From NCBI GenBank assembly GCA_902586495.1, contig CACIHQ010000013.1:1-32275 (forward strand): a stretch of DNA of 32,275 bases. The letters are read 5' to 3'. This document shows positions 1-9,656 of this stretch, piece by piece. The notes below the pieces were generated by a model that worked only from the letters and a program-made list of their open reading frames with translations, ran no database searches and was not told the DNA's origin. Each line of letters starts with the position of its first letter. Position 1 is the first letter of the stretch. This stretch comes from an uncultured Pelagibacteraceae bacterium. Lineage in GTDB: Bacteria; Pseudomonadota; Alphaproteobacteria; Pelagibacterales; Pelagibacteraceae. The translations under genes were made by a program, and so were the position numbers.

Positions 1-11
1 TTTTATTTTAA

Positions 12-911
12 TTAAATAAGATATTGAGAATAATCTTTTTTTTCAATAATATCTTTTTTATTTACTTTGTTTTTAATTTCATCATAGTTCATTTTGTTTA
101 TTCCCGGATAGGGTAAATTAATCGGAAAATTATACTTTAGTTTAAATCGAGCCCAATCCTCAGCCAAAGTAACTTGCCTTCTGATCAATTTCTTTTTTTT
201 TTCTACTTCTGGAAGATAATCAAAATTAATGTTTCTATGATGAAAACAAAAAGCTCCCTTTGATAAAATACATTTAAAATTATGCGCTTTAGCACGGAAG
301 CCAAAATCTGCATCTCCAAAATAATCCTTAAAATTATTACAATCAAAATATCCAATTTTTTCTAATAATTTTCTATTAACTAAAAAGCTATCTCCAACAA
401 GATAATCTTCTTCAATATAATTATTTTTTTCTTTCGAGAATATCTCTTTTGAAATTTCATTTGGATGCTTGTTAATTTTATCTCTAAGATCAATATTATG
501 TGTGGATTTATTGTTATCTACGAAGTTAGATACACCCCTAACATAGCCAATATTTTCCTCGATGTTTGAGATATTGATTAATTCCTCTATGAAATATGAA
601 TTGATATACATATCATTAGATACGAAAATAGTTTTTTCACTAGTGGAGTTTGACAGAACACAATTTACACTTTGAGTGTAACCCAGGTTTTTAGTGAAAT
701 GAAAAACTTTAACGTCCTTAAATTCTTTTTTTTGATTAAAAAAATAATCTTTAATTTTGCCTTTATCTGGGGAAAAATCGTCAATCAATATAACTTCATA
801 AGTACCCTCTACTGAGTTTTTAATTGCTTGAATACAGTTTTTTGTAGATATTAAATTACCGAATGCCGATACTCCGATTGTGATTTTTTCTTTGCTGAAA
901 TATTTGTTCAT
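12..911 (-). CDS. Family 2 glycosyltransferase
   Basis: GT-A fold glycosyltransferase, likely transferring a sugar from a nucleotide-sugar donor in surface polysaccharide synthesis; the acceptor is unknown. The protein opens with a beta strand and the family's ITIGVSAFGN-type start, then YEVILIDDFSPD, a KNLGYTQSVN segment and a VSNDMYIN motif that probably replaces the DXD metal site. The later GDADFGFRAK stretch is typical of GT2 enzymes. The open frame reaches up to 947, but those extra 12 codons lie in the tRNA gene. I chose the ATG at 909-911 (about 299 residues) because AAGGA stands five bases before it. It follows the tRNA by nine bases and may be read from the rpoD transcript. It could be the edge of a surface-polysaccharide region extending beyond the window. 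The family call is firm; the substrate is not. Confidence 0.85.
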   Translation of the reverse strand: MNKYFSKEKITIGVSAFGNLISTKNCIQAIKNSVEGTYEVILIDDFSPDKGKIKDYFFNQKKEFKDVKVFHFTKNLGYTQSVNCVLSNSTSEKTIFVSNDMYINSYFIEELINISNIEENIGYVRGVSNFVDNNKSTHNIDLRDKINKHPNEISKEIFSKEKNNYIEEDYLVGDSFLVNRKLLEKIGYFDCNNFKDYFGDADFGFRAKAHNFKCILSKGAFCFHHRNINFDYLPEVEKKKKLIRRQVTLAEDWARFKLKYNFPINLPYPGINKMNYDEIKNKVNKKDIIEKKDYSQYLI

Positions 912-920
912 TTTTTCCTT

Positions 921-995
921 TGGTGGGCCGTGTTGGTTACGCTCCAACTACCCCTGCAATGTCAATGCAGTACTCTACTATTGAGCTAACGGCCC
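921..995 (-). tRNA. tRNA-Val (anticodon GAC) with aberrant D- and T-loops
   Basis: The minus strand folds into a full cloverleaf: acceptor GGGCCGT with ACGGCCC (7 of 7 pairs), D-stem GCTC with GAGT, anticodon stem CTGCA with TGCAG, anticodon loop TTGACAT (GAC, valine), variable loop GGGTA, T-stem GTTGG with CCAAC, discriminator A and an encoded CCA end. The loops are odd. The D-loop AATAGTA lacks the G18-G19 pair of guanines, and the T-loop is AGCGTAA where nearly all bacteria have TTCRANN, so T54, T55 and A58 are all absent. It begins five bases after the rpoD stop and ends nine bases before the glycosyltransferase start, so it is probably cut from a longer transcript. It may be a functional but divergent tRNA or one with a special role. 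Confidence 0.85.
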
Positions 996-1000
996 AGATA

Positions 1001-2825
1001 TTAACTTTCCAAGAAACTTTTTAGCTGTTTTGACCTACTAGGGTGTTTTAACTTCCTCAAAGCTTTAGCTTCAATTTGTCTAATACGCTCTCTTGTTACA
1101 GAAAATTGCAAACCTACTTCCTCTAAAGTATGATCAGTGTTCATTCCAACTCCAAATCTCATTCTTAAAACTCTTTCTTCTCTTGGTGTAAGTGTAGATA
1201 ATATTTTTGTAGTTGCCTCTCCTAGATTTGACTTGATTGCTTGTTCTAGTGGTGCAAGAGCTTTTGTGTCTTCTATAAAGTCTCCTAGGCTGCTGTCTTC
1301 TTCATCACCAACTGGTTTTTCAAGGGAGACTGGTTCTTTTGAAATTTTGAGTACCTTTCTTACTTTATCCAAAGGCATCCTTAGTTTTTTTGCTAATTCT
1401 TCAGGTGTTGCCTCTCTTCCAAATTCACTAAGTATTAATCTTTGAGTTCGAACAATCTTATTTATAGTTTCAATCATATGAACAGGAATTCTGATTGTTC
1501 TAGCTTGATCAGCAATCGATCTTGTGATTGCTTGTCTAATCCACCAAGTGGCATATGTAGAAAATTTATAACCTCTTCTATATTCAAATTTATCAACAGC
1601 TTTCATTAGTCCAATATTACCCTCTTGAATTAGATCTAAAAATTGCAGACCTCGGTTTGTATATTTTTTTGCAATTGAAATTACTAATCTCAAGTTTGCT
1701 TCAACCATTTCTTTCTTGGCAATTCTAGACTCTTTCTCTCCCTTTTGAATTCTACTAACTAATTTTTTATAATCAGTAACAGACATTCCTAATTTATGAC
1801 TTATCTCTACTAATCTATCTCTAATATCTTTAAACTCACTTTTATTTTTTGAAAAAAATTGTTTCCATAAAGTATTAGTGTCTAAAAATTTTTTTAAATT
1901 TGGATTAATTTCATTACCTATATAAAATTTAATAAATTCATTTCTAGAAATTTTATGGTCCAAGGCTAATCTTAAGAGATTACCTTCTAGTGAAACTATT
2001 CTTTTATTTTCTACATAGTGCTTTTGTACTAATTCCTCCAGTACAGATGGCGATAGTTGAAGAGATTTAATATTTTCTAATATTTCATTTACAATTTTGT
2101 CATGTCCTTTTTCTTTAGCGGGCGAGAAAGTCTTAGAATTTAAAACACAATCTAGTTTTTCTTTTTGATACTTGATTAATTTATTATATTCTTTGGTCAA
2201 TGTGTTAACAGTTTTAAGAACCTTAGGTTTTATTTCGCTTTCCATTGCAGCAAGAGTGGGATTGAAGTCATCCTCTTCTTCGTTGGAACCTTCCTCTTTT
2301 TCTATTTCTCCAGAATTTTTTTGCTTTGCGCTAGGACCTGTAGTTTCATCTTCCATATAATTGGTGTCAATATCAATAATTTCTCTGACTAAAATTTCAT
2401 CTTTTTGAAGTTTTTCATTCCATTCAAAAAATTGTTGGGCTGTTATGGGACTTTGTGACAATGCAATTAACATGACGTCTTTCCCAGCTTCAATTCTTTT
2501 TGCTATAGCAATCTCGCCTTCTCTTGATAATAATTCAACACCCCCCATTTCTCTTAGGTACATTCTTATTGGGTCATCACTTTTCTCAATTGTTTTTCCT
2601 TCTTCTTTTGAGGAATTATCTTTTTTTCTTAAAACTTTAAAATCCGATTTTTTTTTCTACTAAAGTTACTTTTTCATCAAGAATATGAATAAATGCCTGG
2701 GCAAGATTTTCATCTGACAAATTCCTTTTTCCTAGGGATTTGCTTAATTCTTCGTAAGTGATAAATCCTCTATGAGTGCCACGACCCATTAATCTTGCAA
2801 ATGATTTTGTAATAATTCTTTCCAC
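1001..2825 (-). CDS. rpoD: RNA polymerase primary sigma factor RpoD (sigma-70), reading frame broken once
   Basis: Housekeeping sigma factor directing RNA polymerase to -35/-10 promoters. The main frame (1001-2563 from its first ATG) carries region 1.2 ([17 protein letters not shown]), the long non-conserved acidic region, region 2 ([17 protein letters not shown], then [13 protein letters not shown]), region 3, and region 4 with the helix-turn-helix [17 protein letters not shown]. Region 1.1 (about 62 codons with [14 protein letters not shown]) lies in another frame at 2637-2825 and opens with GTG at 2823-2825; no in-frame ATG precedes it. The frames meet at a run of nine A. Dropping one A gives a continuous protein of about 607 residues, close to the E. 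coli length of 613. The gene follows dnaG by 65 bases, the normal macromolecular-synthesis operon order. The identity is certain; whether the break is real is not. Confidence 0.93.
2648..2656 (-). other. Apparent +1 frameshift in a nine-base poly-A run of rpoD
   Basis: On the coding strand the sequence reads GTAG followed by nine A and TCGG. With nine A the frame carrying region 1.1 stops at a TAA shortly after (ending VEKKIGF). With eight A it continues as [13 protein letters not shown] into the acidic linker and region 1.2. Long A runs are both error-prone for sequencers and known sites of polymerase slippage. Confidence 0.85.
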
Positions 2826-2890
2826 AGCAATAATTTGAATAGTCTTATATAATGTTAAATTTATAAAAATCCATTAATAAAATATGTAAT

Positions 2891-4666
2891 TTAATTGATA
2901 TTTTGCTTTTTTTTGAGCTCTTTTAGCTCATTAAATGTTGTCTCACTAAGATCTTTAGAAAACTTCGATTCTAACTCCTGGATCCTAAGTTCTAGATTAT
3001 AGCTTTTCAAATCTCTATTAATATCATCTAATAATCCAATTACCTCATGTTGATTTTTATTTTTTTTACCAAGAATATATTTAATCGGAGCAAACTTATA
3101 AATTTTTTCAATTAATTGTTCATCAATTTCTAAATCTTGGGGATTTAATTTATCAGCTGATTTGAGTTTTGATATAATTTTTGAGAAAATTTGCTTATTA
3201 ACTTCAGTGAATAAACTTATATTTTCAATTAAGTGAAGATTATTTCTCATTAATTCTAAATTATTTATTAAAAGATAAATTAATGAAAACTCTTTAAGCT
3301 CTATGGCAGATAGAGATTTACTTTCATTAAAATATTTTTTTGTCGACTCAAGAGATTTAACTTTTTTAACAAAATTAGGTTTTTTATCAAAATTTGTATG
3401 TGGTGCTAAATCTGAAATTTTATCTAAAAAGTATTCTAATATGTACTTTTTGATATATTCATCCTTTATAGTATTCGCTATCGATCTAAGTTTTTTATCA
3501 AAAATAGCCATAGATGATGGATTATTTTGAGTTTGTTTTTTATAATGAGTAAAAAGAAACTGGTGTATGGGTAATTTGTTTTTTTTTACAAAATCTAAAA
3601 AATAATCCTTTCCTTTTTTATTCACAAAGGTATCCGGATCTTCTTTATCTGGTAAAAATAAAAATGAAATTTGTTTCTCTGGTTTTAAATAAATAATTGA
3701 ATTTTCCGCTGCTCGTAGAGCTGCTTTGTATCCACTTTCATCCCCATCAAAACAAATAATTATATCATCAAAAAATTGATTTAATGTTAAGATTTGTCTA
3801 TCAGTAAGTGATGTTCCTAAATTAGCTACCGAATTTTCAATGCCGTTTTTTGAAAGTCCAACAACATCCATATAACCTTCAACAAGAAAAATATGATCTA
3901 ATTTATTAGATAATTTTCTAGCCTGATCTAAATTATATAAATTTGAACCTTTCTTAAAAAAAAATGTTTCAGGAGAATTGATATATTTGGCAAGGTAATC
4001 ACTTTTTTCAATAATTCTTCCCCCAAGTGCAATTGGTTGACCAGAAATATTATTTATTGGAAAAATTAAACGACCTTTAAATCTTTCGATATAAATTTTC
4101 TTTTTTTCATCAAAATAAAATAATCCAGTTCCAGTTAAAACTTCTTCGCTGAAATCATTTCTTAATTTTTCAAAATAATTTGGATTTTTATTAATATATC
4201 CAATTCTAAATTTTTTAACTTGATCTTTATTAATATTTCTCTCTTTTAAATAATTTCTTGCATTATCATGCGTTTCATTTCTTAATAATTCATCATGATA
4301 AAATTCAACATATTGATTAAAAATCAAACAATACTCTTTCCATTTTTTTTCTCTTTCTTCATCTTGTTTTGTAAACATATAAGGCTGCATACCAGCCATA
4401 TTTGCAAGATACTTTACCGCTTCACCAAATCTAAGATTTTGTGTTTTCATTACAAAATCAAAAATATTTCCGTGTTCTGATGTAGCAAAACAATGATAAA
4501 ATTCTTTTTCGTCGTTAACTGTAAATGAGGGTGTTTTTTCATTTTTAAAAGGTGAAAGACCTACAAATTCTTTTCCTCTTTTTTTTAAACTTACAAATTT
4601 TGATATGACTGTTGAAACTTTTAATCTAGTTTTTATTTCATCAAGATATTCTTTTGGATATTTCAT
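2891..4666 (-). CDS. dnaG: DNA primase DnaG
   Basis: Makes RNA primers for replication and acts with the DnaB helicase. The 591-residue length is normal. The order is an N-terminal zinc-finger-like domain (residues 1-100), a catalytic core with a TOPRIM domain (FLVEGYMDVVGL near residue 260, the DGDESGYKAALRAA acidic motif near 305) and a divergent C-terminal helicase-binding domain. The zinc site is unusual: the canonical C-P-F-H is S38-P-F-K41 and the second pair C-x2-C is C59-x2-T62, so only one of four CHC2 ligands remains, although the surrounding NEKTPSFTV and FYHCF motifs are kept. It starts two bases after the yqeY stop and is followed by rpoD, so the three genes form one operon. Confidence 0.95.
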   Translation of the reverse strand: MKYPKEYLDEIKTRLKVSTVISKFVSLKKRGKEFVGLSPFKNEKTPSFTVNDEKEFYHCFATSEHGNIFDFVMKTQNLRFGEAVKYLANMAGMQPYMFTKQDEEREKKWKEYCLIFNQYVEFYHDELLRNETHDNARNYLKERNINKDQVKKFRIGYINKNPNYFEKLRNDFSEEVLTGTGLFYFDEKKKIYIERFKGRLIFPINNISGQPIALGGRIIEKSDYLAKYINSPETFFFKKGSNLYNLDQARKLSNKLDHIFLVEGYMDVVGLSKNGIENSVANLGTSLTDRQILTLNQFFDDIIICFDGDESGYKAALRAAENSIIYLKPEKQISFLFLPDKEDPDTFVNKKGKDYFLDFVKKNKLPIHQFLFTHYKKQTQNNPSSMAIFDKKLRSIANTIKDEYIKKYILEYFLDKISDLAPHTNFDKKPNFVKKVKSLESTKKYFNESKSLSAIELKEFSLIYLLINNLELMRNNLHLIENISLFTEVNKQIFSKIISKLKSADKLNPQDLEIDEQLIEKIYKFAPIKYILGKKNKNQHEVIGLLDDINRDLKSYNLELRIQELESKFSKDLSETTFNELKELKKKQNIN

Positions 4667-4668
4667 TA

Positions 4669-5130
4669 TTATTTATTCAACAGTTCTTTAATAAGAGATC
4701 CAGCTTTAGCAAAATCAATTTTATCGGAGTGTTCTTTTTTTAGTTCACCCATAACTTTGCCCATATCCTTTAATGAAGATGCGCCCAGTTTTGTTATAAT
4801 ATCCTCACATATTTTTTTTGTTTCTTCGTCTCCTAAAACCTTTGGTAAAAAACTTGATATTATGTCATATTCATTTTGCTCAACTTCCAATAAATCAGTT
4901 CGATTATTTTTTTTATAGATTTCAATTGATTCGGTTCTTTGCTTGACCATCTTTTTAAATAGCTTTTTAATATCCTCATCGTCTGTCTCTTTTTTATTCG
5001 GACCCGATCTATTTTGAATATCTAAATCTTTAATGGATGATAAAATTAACCTATAAGTTGATATTTTTGTTTTATCTTTAGATTTTAAAGCATTTTTGTA
5101 TTCAGTTTCGATTGTTTGTTTTAAAGACAT
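4669..5130 (-). CDS. yqeY: GatB/YqeY domain protein
   Basis: A 153-residue stand-alone YqeY protein, homologous to the C-terminal tRNA-binding tail of the GatB amidotransferase subunit. Visible family marks are the opening helix LKQTIETEYKNALKSKD, the RLILSSIKD segment, the VKQRTESIEIYKKNNRTDLL helix, ISSFLPKVL, and the closing KDMGKVMGELKKE with a final helix. The biochemical role of free YqeY is not settled; it often lies beside dnaG, as here. It is the first gene of the operon running on to dnaG and rpoD and starts at an ATG in a 125-base divergent gap shared with carA. Confidence 0.92.
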   Translation of the reverse strand: MSLKQTIETEYKNALKSKDKTKISTYRLILSSIKDLDIQNRSGPNKKETDDEDIKKLFKKMVKQRTESIEIYKKNNRTDLLEVEQNEYDIISSFLPKVLGDEETKKICEDIITKLGASSLKDMGKVMGELKKEHSDKIDFAKAGSLIKELLNK

Positions 5131-5255
5131 AATTTTTAATCTACTTTAAAGCAAAAAATTCTCAAAAGAAAAATTGTTTTTTTTCAATTTTATAATACAT
5201 CTCTGTTGCGATAATAAACCAATTATTGTATTAACCTTTAACTTATGAGTTGTAA
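5131..5255. promoter_or_regulatory. Divergent promoter region between yqeY and carA
   Basis: This 125-base AT-rich gap separates two outward-facing operons, so it should hold both promoters. A perfect TATAAT lies at 5191-5196 on the plus strand and would suit carA, but no good -35 sits 16-18 bases before it (a TTGTTT at 5174 is too close). On the minus strand TATTAT/TATAAA-like hexamers overlap the same place. No riboswitch or pyrimidine attenuator hairpin is evident by eye. Confidence 0.4.
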
Positions 5256-6453
5256 TTGATCAAAAAAGCAAAAAAAACTAACTCAAAAAAAATCTCAGAT
5301 AAACAAACAGGTATTTTAGTTCTTGAAAATAGACAAGTTTTTAAAGGTATTGGTATTGGCTACCAAGGAACTGCTACTGGAGAAGTTTGCTTTAATACCT
5401 CTCTTACAGGTTATCAAGAAATAATTTCTGATCCTTCTTATGCTGGACAAATAATCAATTTTACTTTCCCTCATATCGGTAACGTAGGTACCAATAAAGA
5501 AGATCATGAGTCAGATAAAATTTGGACAAAAGGTGTTATATTTAATTCAGAAATAACTTCACCTTCAAATTATAGATCTTTTTTTACATCTAGATGCTTG
5601 GCTCAAAAAAAATAAAATAGTTGGAATTACTGGATTAGACACTAGAAATTTAACCAATTTTATCAGAGATAAAGGTGCGCCAAAAGGCACAATATCAGTC
5701 TCAAAAACAGGAAAATTTAACATAAATAAGATCATCAATATGACTACAAAGTGGAGTGGATTAAAAAATTTAGATCTTGCAAAAGAAGTCACCACAAAGA
5801 AAAATTACCTTTGGAAAGGTTTTAAAACTTGGAAAAAACAAACTGGATATCAAAAAAATAAACGAAAATCTTTTCATGTCGTCGCTATAGACTATGGAAT
5901 TAAAAAAAATATTTTGAGATACTTTTCTGACTTTAAATGTAAAGTTACAGTTGTTCCGTGTAATGCTAGTTATGAAAAAATTTTATTATTAAAACCTGAT
6001 GGAATATTCCTATCAAATGGCCCTGGAGACCCTGCTGCAACAGGTAAATATGCTATAGGAGTCATAAAAAATTTAATTAAAAATAACTTTCCGATATTTG
6101 GAATTTGTCTTGGTCACCAATTGCTTGGTTTAGCCTTAGGAGCTAAAACTAAAAAAATGAAACTTGGACATCGTGGAGCCAATCATCCAGTAAAAAACTT
6201 TATTAATGACAGTGTTGAAATTACCAGTCAAAACCACGGTTTTGAAATTGTTAAAGAAAGTTTGCCAAGAAATCTGGAAATTACTCATAAGTCTTTGTTT
6301 GATGGAGGCATAGAGGGAATTCGCTTAAAAAATAAACCCGTGTTTTCTGTTCAATATCATCCAGAGTCAAATCCTGGACCTCAGGATAGTGTTTACCTTT
6401 TTCGAGAATTTATAAACAATATTAAAAAAAATGCCAAAAAGAAAAGATATTAA
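5256..6453 (+). CDS. carA: Carbamoyl-phosphate synthase small subunit CarA, reading frame broken once
   Basis: Glutaminase subunit that feeds ammonia to CarB for carbamoyl phosphate, the precursor of pyrimidines and arginine. The N-terminal part (5256-5615) carries the small-subunit domain ([34 protein letters not shown]). The C-terminal part carries the class I glutamine amidotransferase with nucleophile Cys in [15 protein letters not shown] and the His/Glu pair in [10 protein letters not shown]. The frames part at a run of seven T (5579-5585). Dropping one T gives [20 protein letters not shown], a smooth family sequence, and about 398 residues in all. The start is TTG at 5256, since the preceding in-frame codon is a stop and no ATG follows nearby; no clear ribosome binding site is seen. 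It overlaps carB by 23 bases. Confidence 0.92.
5579..5585 (+). other. Apparent +1 frameshift in a seven-base T run of carA
   Basis: With seven T the frame ends at a TAA at 5613-5615. With six T it reads [23 protein letters not shown] and joins the downstream frame well before the glutaminase domain. This is the second single-base excess in a homopolymer within 3 kb, both in essential genes, which points to read errors. Confidence 0.85.
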
Positions 6454-9400
6454 AAAAATTTTAGTCGTTGGAGCTGGCCCAATAATTATTGGTCAAGCAT
6501 GTGAATTTGATTATTCGGGAACTCAAGCATGTAAGGCATTGAAAGATGAAGGTTATAAAGTAGTTTTAGTAAATTCAAATCCAGCAACAATAATGACTGA
6601 CCCAGATGTTGCAGATAAAACATATATAGAACCAATTACATTAGAAATACTTGAAAAAATTTTAAAAAAAGAAAAACCTGATGCAATTTTACCGACTATG
6701 GGTGGCCAAACTGCATTGAACTTAGCAATGGAAGCAGAAAAAAAGGGAGTTCTTAAAAAATACAAAATAGAACTAATTGGTGCTAATTCAAATGCAATCT
6801 CTAATGCTGAAGATAGGAAAAAATTTAGAAAAAACATGATGGATATTGGTATAGATTTACCGAAATCAAAAGTTGTCAATAAATTCAATCAAGCCTCAAA
6901 AGTTTTAAAACAAATTGGTCTACCTGCAATTATTAGACCTGCATTTACACTCGGTGGTCTTGGGGGTGGAATTGCTAAAACCAAAAAAGACTTTTATAAA
7001 ATTATTAAAAATGGATTACATGAATCTCCAGTAAGCCAAGTTCTAGTTGAAGAATGTTTGGAGGGTTGGAAGGAATTTGAAATGGAGGTTGTAAGAGATA
7101 AGAAAGATAATTGTATAATTATTTGTTCAATAGAAAACATTGACCCAATGGGAATTCACACGGGTGACTCTGTTACAATTGCACCAGCGTTGACACTTAC
7201 CGATAAAGAATATCAAGTAATGAGAAACGCATCAATTGCATGCCTTAGAAAAATTGGAGTTGAAACAGGAGGATCTAATGTTCAATTTGCCATAAATCCA
7301 AAAAATGGACGAATGGTCATTATTGAGATGAACCCAAGAGTATCAAGATCATCTGCTTTAGCATCGAAAGCAACAGGCTTTCCTATTGCAAAAATTGCAG
7401 CGAAACTTGCTGTTGGTTACACATTAGATGAATTAAAAAATGAAATAACAAAAGTCACTCCTGCATCTTTTGAACCAACTATTGATTATGTTGTTACAAA
7501 AATTCCTAGATTTACTTTTGAAAAATTTTCTACCTCACCTGCAATTTTAGGCACATCAATGAAATCAGTTGGTGAAGCGATGGCGATAGGTCGAAATTTT
7601 AAAGAATCTTTACAAAAAGCACTAGTTTCTCTTGAAACGGGATACTCTGGTTTAGATAGAGTATTTAATATAAATAGAAAAGAAATAGAGAAAAAACTTA
7701 GAGAAAATATCCCTAATAAACTTTTACTTGTGGCTGAGGGATTTAGGAAAAAAATCAATATAAAAAGAATTTATAATTTATCAAAGATCGACCCATGGTT
7801 TTTAGAACAAATTAAAGAGATCGTTGATAATGAAAATAAACTTAAAAACAAAGGTGTTCCAAAAGACTTTATTGAATTCAATCGTATTAAATCTATTGGT
7901 TTTTCAGATAAAAAAATATCCGAATTAACCAAAATTCCTGAAAGTGTAGTCAGAAAAAAAAGGATGGCTCTAAAAGTATTGCCTGTCTATAAAAAAGTGG
8001 ACACTTGTGCTGCAGAATTTAAATCTTTTACACCTTATATGTATTCAAGTTATCAAAGAAATTTCTCACTAAACACCGAGTGTGAAGCGGAACCAACTCA
8101 AAAAAAAAAGATAATTATTTTAGGTGGCGGCCCCAACAGAATTGGTCAGGGAATAGAATTTGATTATTGTTGTTGCCAGGCAAGTTTTGCCCTGAAAGAT
8201 GCAGGTTTTGAAACAATCATGGTCAATTGTAATCCAGAAACGGTATCAACAGATTATGACACAAGTGATCGATTATATTTTGAACCTCTTAAAGAAGAGT
8301 ATGTTTTCAATATTATTAAAAAAGAGCAAGAAAAAGGAAACTTAATTGGAGTAATAGCGCAGTTTGGTGGCCAAACTCCTATAAAGCTGGCTGAATTTTT
8401 ATATCAAAATAAACTTCCAATTTTAGGAACACAATACACTTCAATTGATCTAGCTGAAGATAGAGATCGATTTAGAAATCTTTTAAACAAATTAAAACTA
8501 AAACAAGCAGAAAGTGGAATTGCTAAAACTTACAATCAAGCAATAAAAATTGCTGACAAAATTGGTTTACCTTTAATTGTAAGACCCTCTTACGTTTTAG
8601 GTGGAAGAGCCATGGAAATTGTATATGAGAAAAATGATTTAAAAAAGTTTGTTGAAGAAGCCTTCAAAGCTGCTGAAGACAATCCAATATTAATTGATAA
8701 ATTTATTAATCAAGCAATGGAAGTTGATGTAGATGCATTATCTGATGGTAAAGATGTATTTGTTGCAGGTATCATGCAGCATATTGAAGAGGCTGGAATT
8801 CACTCTGGAGACTCAGCATGTAGTCTACCTCCAGTTTCAATCAAACCATATTTAATTAGAGAAATAGAAAATCAAACAAGAAAATTAGCTTTAGCTCTAA
8901 AGGTTAAAGGATTTATGAACATCCAATTTGCAATTAAAAAAGATCAAATTTATGTAATTGAGGTAAATCCTAGAGCAAGTAGAACTGTGCCTTTTGTATC
9001 AAAAGCAAAAGGTCTACCTCTTGCTAAAATTGCTTCAAGAGTTATGGCGGGAGAAAAATTATCTAAATTTAATTTAAAGGATAAATCTAAAGGAATGTAT
9101 GCTGTCAAAGAAGCAGTTTTTCCATTTAATAAATTTCCAAATAGTGACTTACTTTTAGGTCCTGAAATGAAATCAACGGGAGAAGTTATGGGTTTTGATA
9201 AAAATTTTGGTATGGCATTTGCTAAGAGCCAAATTGCCTCTGCCAATTCTTTACCAAAAGATGGCCTTGCTTTTATATCTTTAAAAGATTCACACAAAGA
9301 TGAAGGGATCGATTTAGCTAAACAATTGATCAAGCTTAAATTTAAATTATGTGCCACAAAAGGAACTGCTGAATATATTAGAAAATTTGGCATGAAGTGT

Positions 9401-9655
9401 AAGAAGATTAATAAAGTTAGTTCAGGGACTCCTCACATTGTTGATGTTTTAGACGCTAAAAAAATTGCTCTAGTGATTAATACTGGTGGTGGTAATAGTG
9501 AGCATAGAATTAGTGATGCCATAGCTTTAAGAAGAGCAACTTTAAAAAATAAAGTCCCTTATTGTACTAATATGTCAACCGCATACGCTTGTTTGGAGGC
9601 GATTAAATCATTAAAGACTAAAAAACTAGAAGTAACTGCTTTACAAAATATTTAA
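6431..9655 (+). CDS. carB: Carbamoyl-phosphate synthase large subunit CarB
   Basis: ATP-dependent synthesis of carbamoyl phosphate from bicarbonate, ammonia and two ATP, with ammonia channelled from CarA. At 1074 residues it is full length. Two homologous ATP-grasp halves are visible: the first opens with [20 protein letters not shown] and the second near residue 560 with [20 protein letters not shown]. Each has the NPATIMTD or NPETVSTD phosphate loop and a glycine-rich loop ([20 protein letters not shown]). The C-terminal methylglyoxal-synthase-like allosteric domain ([16 protein letters not shown]) is present. The ATG at 6431 lies inside the end of carA, so the two are translationally coupled. 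It converges with the next gene, with one base between the stops. Confidence 0.97.
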   Translation: MPKRKDIKKILVVGAGPIIIGQACEFDYSGTQACKALKDEGYKVVLVNSNPATIMTDPDVADKTYIEPITLEILEKILKKEKPDAILPTMGGQTALNLAMEAEKKGVLKKYKIELIGANSNAISNAEDRKKFRKNMMDIGIDLPKSKVVNKFNQASKVLKQIGLPAIIRPAFTLGGLGGGIAKTKKDFYKIIKNGLHESPVSQVLVEECLEGWKEFEMEVVRDKKDNCIIICSIENIDPMGIHTGDSVTIAPALTLTDKEYQVMRNASIACLRKIGVETGGSNVQFAINPKNGRMVIIEMNPRVSRSSALASKATGFPIAKIAAKLAVGYTLDELKNEITKVTPASFEPTIDYVVTKIPRFTFEKFSTSPAILGTSMKSVGEAMAIGRNFKESLQKALVSLETGYSGLDRVFNINRKEIEKKLRENIPNKLLLVAEGFRKKINIKRIYNLSKIDPWFLEQIKEIVDNENKLKNKGVPKDFIEFNRIKSIGFSDKKISELTKIPESVVRKKRMALKVLPVYKKVDTCAAEFKSFTPYMYSSYQRNFSLNTECEAEPTQKKKIIILGGGPNRIGQGIEFDYCCCQASFALKDAGFETIMVNCNPETVSTDYDTSDRLYFEPLKEEYVFNIIKKEQEKGNLIGVIAQFGGQTPIKLAEFLYQNKLPILGTQYTSIDLAEDRDRFRNLLNKLKLKQAESGIAKTYNQAIKIADKIGLPLIVRPSYVLGGRAMEIVYEKNDLKKFVEEAFKAAEDNPILIDKFINQAMEVDVDALSDGKDVFVAGIMQHIEEAGIHSGDSACSLPPVSIKPYLIREIENQTRKLALALKVKGFMNIQFAIKKDQIYVIEVNPRASRTVPFVSKAKGLPLAKIASRVMAGEKLSKFNLKDKSKGMYAVKEAVFPFNKFPNSDLLLGPEMKSTGEVMGFDKNFGMAFAKSQIASANSLPKDGLAFISLKDSHKDEGIDLAKQLIKLKFKLCATKGTAEYIRKFGMKCKKINKVSSGTPHIVDVLDAKKIALVINTGGGNSEHRISDAIALRRATLKNKVPYCTNMSTAYACLEAIKSLKTKKLEVTALQNI

Positions 9656-9656
9656 A

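Noticed and set aside
912-947. Upstream extension of the glycosyltransferase start
   Set aside because: These codons lie in the 3' half of the tRNA, and a good ribosome site precedes the ATG at 911.
5605-5612. The eight-A run in carA as the frameshift site
   Set aside because: Shifting there leaves [10 protein letters not shown], which does not look like CarA; shifting at the seven-T run gives [17 protein letters not shown], a natural family sequence.
5740-6453. Separate stand-alone glutaminase gene
   Set aside because: The frame is open upstream of this ATG and continues CarA sequence ([20 protein letters not shown]), so it is the rear part of carA.
8950-9393. Minus-strand open frame inside carB
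   Set aside because: It lies fully antisense to conserved CarB sequence and resembles no known protein.
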